A DNA stretch of 5,910 bases from JAGKXB01 sp964498835 (lineage in GTDB: Bacteria > Pseudomonadota > Gammaproteobacteria > Burkholderiales > Burkholderiaceae_D). The position numbers and the translations under genes were made by a program. Location: assembly GCA_964498835.1 (NCBI GenBank), contig CAZCIX010000078.1, positions 1 through 5,910 on the forward strand, read 5' to 3'. This document shows positions 1 through 5,731 of this stretch, in pieces. The notes below the pieces were generated by a model. The model saw only the letters and a program-made list of their open reading frames with translations. It did not search any database and had not been told where the DNA came from. Numbering within the stretch: the first letter of the stretch is position 1; each line of letters begins with the position of its first letter.

Positions 1-1
1 T

Positions 2-163
2 TATCGTTCAGAATCCGGCCTGCCATTAATCGTCCGTTACCAACGCGAAGGCGCGACTTGTGAAATACGCCTAGCCGATGCATGGCGTGTTGCGCCGGAT
101 GAGGTTTTGCAGCACAGCTTGGTGGAAGTGGTGGGGGCGTATGAGGTGGTGGTGGAGTATTGA
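2..163 (+). CDS. dnaE: C-terminal end of DNA polymerase III alpha subunit (DnaE-like), partial
   Basis: An open frame enters from the left edge and gives 53 residues before TGA at 161-163. The part LPLIVRYQREGATCEIRL followed by ADAWRVAPDE and a hydrophobic VVVEY end matches the pattern I know from the C-terminus of bacterial replicative polymerase alpha subunits, especially in betaproteobacteria. That pattern is a small beta-rich segment, a 'gdaWRV.pdd..l..L' stretch and a final valine-rich tail ending in Y. If correct, the full protein (about 1150 residues in the family) is the catalytic subunit of the replisome and acts in the cytoplasm. The catalytic PHP and polymerase domains lie outside the window. 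This is a core gene, so it marks the chromosomal backbone next to an accessory region. The next gene is convergent, and I see no clear hairpin terminator in the 43-base gap. The call rests on a short tail and could be wrong. Confidence 0.6.
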   Translation, partial: YRSESGLPLIVRYQREGATCEIRLADAWRVAPDEVLQHSLVEVVGAYEVVVEY

Positions 164-206
164 AGGTGTTGAAACTTGGGCCTGTAATAACTCTACCTAA
201 CTATTG

Positions 207-1082
207 CTAACTAACGGCTTTTGTTTGTGGGATTGCCTCATCTGGAATAATAAGATGGCGATTAAAGAACATTACTTCATTGCCCACGTAGCGCCTTTGT
301 GCAGTGTAATTTAGCCCGTAACTCAGCGACTTACTTAACTGATACATGTTGCAAATTTCCTGAGTGTTGTCATATGACACTACCCAAGGCCACTTGAATG
401 TCTTGTGCTGGATTGTTCTAGCAATTGCAACATGATCGTTGTGTTCGTAATAATTGCGATACAAACCCTTACCTTTGACGTAATAAGGAGGGTCGAGATA
501 AATAAGGGAATTCTTCGGTAAAAACCCTGAACAACGTTTCAAGAGTTGCAACGAATCTTCGCCATATACGGAAATGTCATCTGCACGTTGAGCAATTTGC
601 TGAATTCGTGCAGCAATCACGTCTTTTTTGAAGCGGGCATCTAGCTTATAACTACCATCTTGATGTTTGCCACCAATTACCCCTGCTTTCAAGATTCCTG
701 AGCGGTTTGTTCTGTTCAAAAATAGGGTTGCAAATCCCTTCTCAACCAAACTGGCTGTACTTTCTTCACGAAGAATTGATCGCCACCGGAACCACTCATC
801 AATGTTGATAGGAGTGGAGTCCAACAGGTCTAGCAGCTGGTCAGGATATTTCGTTACAGCTGTCCAAAAAGAGTAGACAGCAGGGTCGGCATCATTGATA
901 TGGATGTGGCTAGCATGGCCGTGAAACAATAGTTCCAACGCGACACCGGCCCCTCCTGCGTACGGTTCAAGATAATGGCCGCCTGTCACACCATTTTTTT
1001 CCATTACATTGGCGATAAAGGGAGCAAAAGGCGCTTTTCCACCAGGATAGCGCAACGGGCTATACAGTCTGTTTGAATACAT
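207..1082 (-). CDS. D12-class (Dam-like) adenine-N6 DNA methyltransferase
   Basis: This 291-residue protein should transfer a methyl group from S-adenosylmethionine to N6 of adenine in a specific DNA site. The D12/MT-alpha motifs appear in the expected order. RYPGGK at residues 11-16 is the N-terminal family signature. EPYAGGAGVAL at 39-49 is motif I, the AdoMet-binding loop. FLNRTNRSG at 121-129 is a conserved segment of the family, LDPPY at 196-200 is catalytic motif IV, and VSYDN at 235-239 follows. Length fits the family (260-300 residues), and no motif is missing. The start ATG lies four bases after the stop of the upstream ATPase gene. A Shine-Dalgarno match, AAGAGG, sits seven bases before it inside that gene's end, so the two are surely co-transcribed. 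The recognition site cannot be read from the sequence; GATC is only one possibility. The pairing suggests it protects host DNA from, or marks DNA for, the ATPase partner rather than serving as housekeeping Dam. Confidence 0.92.
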   Translation of the reverse strand: MYSNRLYSPLRYPGGKAPFAPFIANVMEKNGVTGGHYLEPYAGGAGVALELLFHGHASHIHINDADPAVYSFWTAVTKYPDQLLDLLDSTPINIDEWFRWRSILREESTASLVEKGFATLFLNRTNRSGILKAGVIGGKHQDGSYKLDARFKKDVIAARIQQIAQRADDISVYGEDSLQLLKRCSGFLPKNSLIYLDPPYYVKGKGLYRNYYEHNDHVAIARTIQHKTFKWPWVVSYDNTQEICNMYQLSKSLSYGLNYTAQRRYVGNEVMFFNRHLIIPDEAIPQTKAVS

Positions 1083-1086
1083 AAGA

Positions 1087-2778
1087 TTACCTCTTCAATT
1101 TGACTTCTAATGCAATCAGTTTGGCAGTATCGACCGCATATCCATCTTTCATCACTGTATGAAGGGCTGTCTTGAAACTGGACAAGAAAGCATTACTGTC
1201 CTGTGCGTTATTTTTCACCCAATGCTGCCATGGGTTGTACGGCTTGGAACCTGAGGATACGAGCTTTTGGAATTCGGGTTCTTTGTAGAATTTTTTGAAG
1301 ATTTCGCGTGGTTTATTGTTACCTTTATATGCCGCCACACGCTCTTTCACATCCACAGTGATGCCACTAATTGAGAACGCTTGTATTGCGTCATTGGCAG
1401 AATTTGTAAATACATCTCGTGTGAACTGTAAGTCATTTACCCAAAAATCATGATCTGCCGGAAGGTTGTACAGATATTGAAAAATTAATTGATCTGGTGG
1501 CAAATCTCCGGGTAGTAGAACTACCGTCTTAAGATGTAACCCTTTGAATTCTCTCTTTTTTTCGATTTCGTACACAACATCTGCATCCAAACAAACGATA
1601 CTTTTTTCGGAAAACTCGGGAATCCCTTTTTGGATTAGTTGCAAGTAATTCGTACATCCAAGCGTGATATCGGCCAGGGGAGTTATGAATTTTTTGATGG
1701 GTTGCCTATTCATTAATGCTACAAAAAAATCAACGGCTTCCTTATCTTCAAAATACACGTTAATTTTGGGAAATAATGCATCATTATTTGTTGTAATAGT
1801 TCGGGTGTGTATGTCTGCGCTGATTTGTGCCCAAGACCAATCTTGCATTACTCGAACGTTTCCAAAGGTGTTACTCAGGTAAATCGTTTTGTACCTTCTT
1901 CTGAATTGTTGACTCTGTTCAAATGCATATTCAATCAAGGTTGGGGAGTGCGATGTCATGATCACTTGAAGATTCAGATTTTTGCACTCACGGTCAAGAA
2001 TCTTCAACAGATTTATTTGTGCAGTTGGGAATAGTCCTGCATCCGCCTCATCAATCAGCAACAAGCCACCCTGGTATTCTGGATATTCTTCTTTCAACTT
2101 CCTGAAGGACATCAGTGCCAAAATGATCTGACCAGCATTGTCTTCGCCAGCGGAAACAGATTCATGATCGTAATGATCACCATGCGCCACAGCTGAATTG
2201 ATAGTGCCTTCCGTACCGGTGGTAAGAGAGGAATTGCGATTGAGCAACGTATTGTTAAGTCCGATAAAGTCGTTCTTGTCGTAATCAAAATCCCTGACTT
2301 TGTACTCTCGATCTGCGATCGGATAAAGACGTTTCAGGCTTAAAAAGATAACTGGATGCGTAAAGTTTCTACTGTCGTTACTGCCGGTTGCGGTACTGTT
2401 GTTTCTGACCACCGGTCTTGGTGATTTGCCGCGTTTCATCAATTCAAGTTTTGCTGTCGCTGCTTGATTAGTATATCCGTCATGCAATTCGATATTGACT
2501 ACCATGGAGCCCGGCTGGTCGAATTTATCAGAAATTCTAAAATGCTCGCTGTATTGAGACTTAAATGATTTGCCAGTGATTTGTCGGAAAGAAATCTTTT
2601 CATCCTTGGTGTAGTTCTTTTCAAAACTGAAAATCTGCGCAGCGATACCCAGAATAGATGACTTTGACGTACCATTTTTCCCACACACAACGGTGATGTG
2701 GTCACCAAACTCGACTTCCACATTGTTTAACGCACGGAATTTTTCAATTACCAGTTTTTTTAATTGGGTCTTTGTCAT
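1087..2778 (-). CDS. OLD-like ABC/AAA ATPase with probable TOPRIM-type C-terminal nuclease region
   Basis: This is a 563-residue protein. The N-terminal half is an SMC/ABC-type ATPase. An N-terminal strand pair (LVIEKFRALNNVEVEF) leads to the P-loop GKNGTSKSS at 33-41. A signature-like SAGEDNAGQ follows at 209-217, Walker B LLLIDEADAGLFP at 239-251, and the switch histidine in TSHSP at 275-279. The P-loop has Ser where most have Gly just before the Lys. The C-terminal half looks TOPRIM-like: VYFEDKEAVDFF at 341-352 would supply the acidic Glu (E344), and CLDAD at 396-400 the DxD pair. LPGDLPPDQLIF at 422-433 also recalls this ATPase group. OLD-family proteins couple such an ATPase to metal-dependent DNA cleavage and act in phage defence. 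The closely linked methyltransferase suggests a two-gene defence module. The ATG at 2776-2778 has only a weak upstream GAAAG. Alternatives are a single-chain relative of the PARIS AriA/AriB (ATPase plus DUF4435) arrangement, or an ATPase with an inactive TOPRIM fold. The ATPase call is firm; the nuclease call is inference. Confidence 0.82.
   Translation of the reverse strand: MTKTQLKKLVIEKFRALNNVEVEFGDHITVVCGKNGTSKSSILGIAAQIFSFEKNYTKDEKISFRQITGKSFKSQYSEHFRISDKFDQPGSMVVNIELHDGYTNQAATAKLELMKRGKSPRPVVRNNSTATGSNDSRNFTHPVIFLSLKRLYPIADREYKVRDFDYDKNDFIGLNNTLLNRNSSLTTGTEGTINSAVAHGDHYDHESVSAGEDNAGQIILALMSFRKLKEEYPEYQGGLLLIDEADAGLFPTAQINLLKILDRECKNLNLQVIMTSHSPTLIEYAFEQSQQFRRRYKTIYLSNTFGNVRVMQDWSWAQISADIHTRTITTNNDALFPKINVYFEDKEAVDFFVALMNRQPIKKFITPLADITLGCTNYLQLIQKGIPEFSEKSIVCLDADVVYEIEKKREFKGLHLKTVVLLPGDLPPDQLIFQYLYNLPADHDFWVNDLQFTRDVFTNSANDAIQAFSISGITVDVKERVAAYKGNNKPREIFKKFYKEPEFQKLVSSGSKPYNPWQHWVKNNAQDSNAFLSSFKTALHTVMKDGYAVDTAKLIALEVKLKR
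1090..1095 (-). promoter_or_regulatory. Ribosome binding site of the adenine methyltransferase gene
   Basis: On the minus strand this reads AAGAGG, seven bases before the ATG at 1082. It lies inside the last codons of the upstream ATPase gene. It supports the chosen start and indicates coupled translation of the two genes. Confidence 0.75.
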
Positions 2779-2820
2779 CTCATGCTTTCATTAAATTATG
2801 TGTCTTTATACTAACTAATT

Positions 2821-2826
2821 ATCATA
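2821..2826 (-). promoter_or_regulatory. Candidate -10 box for the ATPase-methyltransferase operon
   Basis: On the minus strand this reads TATGAT, five of six bases of the consensus. It lies 42 bases before the ATPase ATG, inside an AT-rich stretch (TATGATAATTAG). No convincing -35 hexamer lies 16-18 bases upstream. A second weak candidate, TATAAA, lies at 2805-2810. The position is sensible, but evidence is limited to one hexamer. Confidence 0.3.
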
Positions 2827-2852
2827 ACCTCGGTTTGGGATAAACGAGTGGA

Positions 2853-2865
2853 TGAGATAATCTCA
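2853..2865. promoter_or_regulatory. 13-bp perfect palindrome, possible operator
   Basis: TGAGATAATCTCA is a perfect palindrome with a single central base. It lies about 75-87 bases before the ATPase ATG and just after the stop of the truncated toxin gene. Its size suits a dimeric regulator controlling the minus-strand operon. It could equally be chance or a leftover of the lost toxin region. Confidence 0.35.
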
Positions 2866-2873
2866 GCTCTCCT

Positions 2874-2981
2874 TCAATGAGCAAGCACGGTGGTTTTTAG
2901 CTTATCCATGTCCTTACTGCGCTTTTGCAATTGCTTTAAGCCGTGTTTGAACTGACCTAAATAATCAAGCTGACTGATCAA
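2874..2981 (-). pseudogene. Truncated YafQ/RelE-type toxin, N-terminal remnant
   Basis: A 35-codon frame reads LDYLGQFKHGLKQLQKRS, then KDMDKLKTTVLAH and TGA. This matches the recalled N-terminal pattern of YafQ-family mRNA endonuclease toxins (a 'y..qFKrDlKr.qKRgkDl.KL' helix pair), whose full length is about 90 residues. The remaining two thirds are absent, including the core sheet and the C-terminal histidines that carry catalysis. I see no continuation in any minus-strand frame before the ATPase gene. It cannot therefore be an active toxin. The frame begins with TTG overlapping the antitoxin stop as TTGA, the usual ATGA-type coupling of such modules, so the start may once have been ATG. 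The family call rests on a short but distinctive stretch and on the partner gene. Confidence 0.65.
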
Positions 2982-3136
2982 CTATCAAGTTGCTTAAACA
3001 AATCGTTAATATCTTTGGCGTGATGTACATCTTCGCCACGTTCACTTTTTTCCAGTGTTTTTGCCGTCAGCTTACTGAGTACGTGCATTTCTAATGGCAA
3101 TGTTTTTTCTTTTTCAGGGATAGTAGTCGTTTCCAT
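2978..3136 (-). CDS. RelB/DinJ-family antitoxin, lacking the N-terminal DNA-binding half
   Basis: This 52-residue frame starts METTTIPEKEKTLPL and ends DINDLFKQLDS. The order LP-L...ETL-type 'TAKTLEKSERGEDV' then 'ddLFkqL' matches the C-terminal half of RelB/DinJ antitoxins as I know them ('EkaLPFdplvPNaeTl.am..arrGE...f...ddLla.L'). That half wraps around and neutralises the RelE/YafQ toxin. Family members are usually 80-100 residues. The roughly 40-residue ribbon-helix-helix that binds the operator is missing, and the frames upstream (3137-3235) hold no recognisable remnant. The ATG at 3134-3136 has a GAGG 13 bases upstream, too far for good initiation. Stop and toxin start overlap by TGA/TTG, as in working modules. 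It may still be translated as an orphan toxin-binding peptide, or be a decaying remnant. Confidence 0.6.
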   Translation of the reverse strand: METTTIPEKEKTLPLEMHVLSKLTAKTLEKSERGEDVHHAKDINDLFKQLDS

Positions 3137-3177
3137 ATCTGCTCATTAGCCTCATAGCTTTTTAAGTTGATTAATTT

Positions 3178-3235
3178 ATTGTCACACAACGACAATATAA
3201 TAGCAATTGTCGTTTCATTGTTGTTGTGCGACAAT
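3178..3235. promoter_or_regulatory. Inverted repeat with 19-bp arms over the promoter of the RRxGKT ATPase gene
   Basis: The left arm ATTGTCACACAACGACAAT (3178-3196) and the right arm ATTGTTGTTGTGCGACAAT (3217-3235) are inverted copies matching at 17 of 19 positions. A 20-base spacer separates them. Each arm is itself bounded by ATTGTC/GACAAT half-sites, and a further ATTGTC lies in the spacer at 3206-3211. The result is an array of alternating half-sites ending six bases before the ATPase ATG. This suits cooperative binding of a dimeric or higher-order repressor, possibly the ATPase itself through its C-terminal winged helix. In RNA, a start upstream of the left arm would give a long hairpin close to the start codon. 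Confidence 0.75.
3196..3201 (+). promoter_or_regulatory. Perfect TATAAT -10 box inside the inverted repeat
   Basis: TATAAT begins with the last base of the left repeat arm and runs into the spacer. It would place the transcription start near 3208 and give an untranslated leader of about 35 bases before the ATG at 3242. No good -35 hexamer lies 16-18 bases upstream; TTGTCA at 3179-3184 is only 11 bases away. A repressor on the arms would block this promoter. Confidence 0.5.
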
Positions 3236-3241
3236 GGTTTG

Positions 3242-4375
3242 ATGAATACAACTTTTGATGATCTTCACGTAAACCGGCCAGTATTGGCGCAGGGATATCT
3301 CGCTTTATTGAATGGACAGCCAGGTCGTCCTATTGGGTTGTTTGCACCGCGTCGTATCGGTAAAACTTATTTTCTAAAAAATGATTTATCCCCGATTGCA
3401 GTGGATGCTGGTTTTTTGACAGTCTATGCGGATCTTTGGCTCAATCGAGGGGCGCCACTGGATGCGATCAATTATGCGTTGGAAGAGGCATTGGATGATG
3501 CTGTTGTGCCATCAGGCGCTATTGGTCGTATTGCGCAAACTCCGGTAAAACGGATTGCGGGTATTCAGTTTGGAGATGAGCCTGCGCGTCGACCGTTGCC
3601 TGATAAAGCGGAATTGCGGTTTGACGCTTTGATTACCAGGCTAGCTAAAGCGACTGGTAAGCGTATTTTGCTGATGCTGGATGAAATACAGGCTTTGGCC
3701 GAATCTTCTAATAGCGATGCAGTGATTGCCACTGTTCGCGCTGTGCTTTCTAATCGCCAGGCTGAGGTTTGCGCTGTGTTTACTGGTTCTTCTCAAGGTG
3801 CAATGAGTGCGATGATGTCAACGATTGGTGCGCCAATGTACCAATTTGCTCAGCTGTTGAACTTTCCTTATTTAGACGACGAATACTTGCAATTGTTGGC
3901 GCAACATTTTCAAACAGTGCATCCTGGCAAAACGCTTGATTTGGATGCTTTACGTCAGGCTTTTCAATATATCGGTTACAAGCCTGCCTTGATGAAAGAT
4001 ATTGTGAAGGAAATGTCGGCGGAAGGTATCGTTGATGTCGATTATGCCCTGCAAAAATTTATGCTTGACGAACGACAAGTTGCTGGATGGCAAGCCAATT
4101 TTGAAACGCAGTCCACCTTGGAACAAGCTTTATTAGTGGTATTGGCGCATGGTTTGCTTCCCATGGCGAAAAACACCTTGGCCACCTTGACGCGGATCAG
4201 TGGCGAAAATGTGACTATTGCCAAAGTCCGTGCAGCTTTAGAGCGTTTAAGAAAGGTTGGCGTGCTGGCAAAAATGACAGGAACGTACGCAATTGAAGAC
4301 AAATTGTTCTCAGATTATGTTGCGCGTACCAATGCACAAAAAACAATCGAATACATCAAAAATGAAAAAAAATAA
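3242..4375 (+). CDS. AAA/STAND-like ATPase of the 'RRxGKT' type with C-terminal winged-helix region
   Basis: This is a 377-residue P-loop protein of the archaeal-type ATPase group. Walker A is APRRIGKTYF at 35-44, Walker B RILLMLDEIQAL at 141-152 (D147, E148), and a sensor-like VFTGSS lies at 179-184. A helical region follows (211-290). Residues 291-360 (LLVVLAHG, then a helix-turn-helix-like VTIAKVRAALERLRKVGVL and a hairpin-like TGTYAIED) look like a winged helix. Biological targets for this group are mostly unknown; DNA binding or defence-linked signalling is plausible. An in-frame TTG at 3167 would add 25 residues, but these are only the inverted repeat read through. I prefer ATG 3242, where conserved-looking protein begins, although its Shine-Dalgarno is poor. 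The last 14 bases overlap the ATG and A8 of the next repeat block, so the EYIKNEKK tail may not be the original C-terminus. No nuclease domain is seen. Confidence 0.8.
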   Translation: MNTTFDDLHVNRPVLAQGYLALLNGQPGRPIGLFAPRRIGKTYFLKNDLSPIAVDAGFLTVYADLWLNRGAPLDAINYALEEALDDAVVPSGAIGRIAQTPVKRIAGIQFGDEPARRPLPDKAELRFDALITRLAKATGKRILLMLDEIQALAESSNSDAVIATVRAVLSNRQAEVCAVFTGSSQGAMSAMMSTIGAPMYQFAQLLNFPYLDDEYLQLLAQHFQTVHPGKTLDLDALRQAFQYIGYKPALMKDIVKEMSAEGIVDVDYALQKFMLDERQVAGWQANFETQSTLEQALLVVLAHGLLPMAKNTLATLTRISGENVTIAKVRAALERLRKVGVLAKMTGTYAIEDKLFSDYVARTNAQKTIEYIKNEKK

Positions 4376-4466
4376 TCAAAACTTCCCCAACATATTCACC
4401 ATACCAGTCATCTTCCACCCATCATTCGCTTCCACCATATTATTCTTCCTCCCCATTCTGGCCATC
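4351..4466 (+). repeat. Repeat block, copy 1 (A-rich lead, ATG-A8, hydrophobic N-terminus)
   Basis: This block resembles 5796-5894. Both have ATACA(T/A)CAAAAA(A)TG followed by exactly eight A and T. After a more variable stretch both have ATTCGCTTCC and then CTCCCCATTCTGGC. From the ATG at 4362 the frame is MKKNNQNFPNIFTI, then PSFASTILFFLPILAI, a basic start and one hydrophobic segment. Copy 1 carries about 18 more bases than copy 2 in the middle. Most differences keep the protein pattern, which suggests two old relatives of one membrane-protein gene start rather than a recent duplication. No Shine-Dalgarno precedes the ATG. Confidence 0.6.
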
Positions 4467-4631
4467 AACCCCGCGGACAACGAGTTTGACGTGGTCTACA
4501 TCAACGGCGACCACAACATCCCCACCGTACTGACACAGACGGCCGAGGAAGACGGTGCCACCCGCGTGCTCAAGCCGCGCCAGATTGAGCCGGAGTTTCT
4601 GGAGCGCATGTTCTCTGTGGAGGATGTGTGA
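4467..4631 (+). pseudogene. 3' remnant of a Mod-like (COG2189-type) DNA methyltransferase gene
   Basis: From about 4467 the frame gives NPADNEFDVVYINGDHN, then QIEPEFLERMFSVEDV and TGA at 4629-4631. The combination 'eyDvvYvNGdnn' followed by a final 'R.IEpeF..rMf' is the C-terminal pattern I associate with type III Mod-like adenine methyltransferases, normally 500-650 residues. Only about 55 codons remain, with no AdoMet or DPPY motif, so it cannot methylate DNA. Base use is richer in G+C than the flanking repeat block. The remnant is fused in frame to that block, and an ATG at 4362 would read through both as 89 residues. Its stop overlaps the DUF1016 start as TGATG, preserving the old operon coupling. 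The exact breakpoint is uncertain by a few bases. Confidence 0.6.
4619..4623 (+). promoter_or_regulatory. Ribosome binding site of the DUF1016 nuclease gene
   Basis: GGAGG lies seven bases before the ATG at 4631 and only four before the in-frame GTG at 4628. This decides the start in favour of ATG. It sits inside the end of the Mod remnant, as expected for translational coupling. Confidence 0.8.
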
Positions 4632-5731
4632 TGGCTAGAAAAACCCGTGCGCCATCAAGTCATGCGATTCGTCACGAGCCTCGTGACGAATTCAGTGCTC
4701 TGCTAGGCCAGTTGAAAACTTTGATAACCGATGCCCGCCAGCGTGCCTTGCGGGCGGTTGATGCGATTCAGGTGCAAACCTGCTGGCAGGTTGGGCGCCA
4801 TATTGTTGAATTTGAGCAAGGCGGCGCAACGCGCGCAGTCTATGGAGCGCGCTTGCTGCCTATGCTGGCCGAGCGATTGGGCGAGGAATTTGGTGCTGGT
4901 TTTGATACCTCCAATCTGCGTTACATGCGGCTGTTTTATCAAGCGTTTCCGAATTGTGACGCGCTGCGTCACGAATTGAGCTGGACACACTATAGATTGC
5001 TGTCTAAGGTTGAAAATGAAGAGTCTCGCCAGTGGTACATGACCGAAGCGGCGGTGCAAAACTGGAGCACCCGTGCCCTGCAACGGCAAATTGGCACCCT
5101 GTTCTATGAACGTTTGCTGTTGAGTCAGGACAAAGTCGCCGTGGCCGACGAGGCACGGCAAAATCTGGCCAAGCTTGAAATTACCCCACGCGCCTTCGTA
5201 CGCGACCCGGTGATGCTGGAATTTTTGGGCTTGCCTGGTAGTGGCAAATTGCTGGAGCCTGGCTTGGAGCAGGGTTTGATGGACAAGCTTCAGGCGTTTT
5301 TACTGGAGCTGGGCAAGGGCTTTGCATTTGTTGCTCGTCAGCAGCGCATCAGCACGGAAAGCAAGGACTTTTACATTGACTTGGTGTTTTACAACTACTT
5401 GCTCAAGTGCTTTGTGCTGATCGATTTGAAAACCAGTGAGCTAACGCATCAAGACATTGGCCAAATGGATATGTACGTGCGCATGTATGACGACTTGAAG
5501 CGCGGCGATGGCGATAACCCCACGGTGGGGATTTTATTGTGTGAGGACAAAGACCAATCGGTGGTGCGCTATTCGGTGCTGAATGGCAGTGAGCAGTTAT
5601 TTGCCAGACGTTACAAGTTGATATTGCCGAGCGAAGAGGAGCTTCGCCTTGAGTTGACCCGAGATGCTGAGGCTATTCGCTTGGCCATGAACATGAACCA
5701 ATCTGAGGCCGACGATGGCAACAAAGACTGA
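4631..5731 (+). CDS. DUF1016/YhcG-family PDDEXK nuclease
   Basis: This is a 366-residue protein with the two-part DUF1016 layout. The N-terminal domain spans about 20-165: QVGRHIVEFEQGG, YGARLLPMLAERLGEEFGAGF, NLRYMRLFYQAFP, LSWTHYRLLSKVENEESRQWY, then WSTRALQRQIGTLFYERL. After a linker comes a PDDEXK-like domain at about 185-345. It has FAFVARQQRI, FYIDLVFYN (D250), FVLIDLKTSEL (D265, K267) and DIGQMDMYVRMYDD (Q278). The D...DxK...Q set suggests metal-dependent DNA cleavage; the role of family members is otherwise inferred mainly from their place beside restriction-modification genes. That context is visible here, between a Mod tail and another gene start. Length is usual and no frame break is seen. 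The first codons carry an 11-bp-stem hairpin. With its methyltransferase lost, the gene's present function is doubtful, and transcription may come from the ATPase gene upstream. Confidence 0.9.
   Translation: MARKTRAPSSHAIRHEPRDEFSALLGQLKTLITDARQRALRAVDAIQVQTCWQVGRHIVEFEQGGATRAVYGARLLPMLAERLGEEFGAGFDTSNLRYMRLFYQAFPNCDALRHELSWTHYRLLSKVENEESRQWYMTEAAVQNWSTRALQRQIGTLFYERLLLSQDKVAVADEARQNLAKLEITPRAFVRDPVMLEFLGLPGSGKLLEPGLEQGLMDKLQAFLLELGKGFAFVARQQRISTESKDFYIDLVFYNYLLKCFVLIDLKTSELTHQDIGQMDMYVRMYDDLKRGDGDNPTVGILLCEDKDQSVVRYSVLNGSEQLFARRYKLILPSEEELRLELTRDAEAIRLAMNMNQSEADDGNKD
4667..4691 (+). repeat. Perfect 11-bp inverted repeat with 3-base loop, early in the DUF1016 gene
   Basis: ATTCGTCACGA (4667-4677) and TCGTGACGAAT (4681-4691) are exact inverted copies around GCC. 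The stem falls in codons 13-21 of the nuclease gene (RHEPRDE) and would form a stable mRNA hairpin 36 bases after the ATG. No T-run follows, so it is not a standard terminator. Confidence 0.75.

Noticed and set aside
164..206. Possible bidirectional terminator between dnaE tail and methyltransferase
   Set aside because: The gap holds TAACTA-like short repeats but no stem-loop with a T-run on either strand.
667..876. 69-codon plus-strand frame opposite the adenine methyltransferase
   Set aside because: It is antisense to conserved methyltransferase motifs and shows no protein features of its own.
2499..2723. 74-codon minus-strand frame inside the ATPase gene
   Set aside because: It is an out-of-frame overlap with the ATPase P-loop region and has no features of a gene.
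2797..3235. CRISPR array or tRNA gene in the non-coding stretch
   Set aside because: No regularly spaced repeats and no cloverleaf elements were found; the stretch is explained by toxin-antitoxin remnants and operator-like repeats.
3167..3241. 25-codon N-terminal extension of the RRxGKT ATPase from TTG at 3167
   Set aside because: The extension is the inverted repeat and TATAAT box read as codons; the conserved-looking protein starts at ATG 3242.
4293..4361. 23-codon upstream extension of the chimeric Mod-tail frame
   Set aside because: It overlaps the end of the ATPase gene out of frame and has no ribosome binding site; the repeat-block ATG at 4362 is the better candidate start.
4703..5161. 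152-codon open frame on the minus strand inside the DUF1016 gene
   Set aside because: It lies fully opposite a well-supported coding gene, has no recognisable motif or ribosome binding site, and looks like an antisense shadow.
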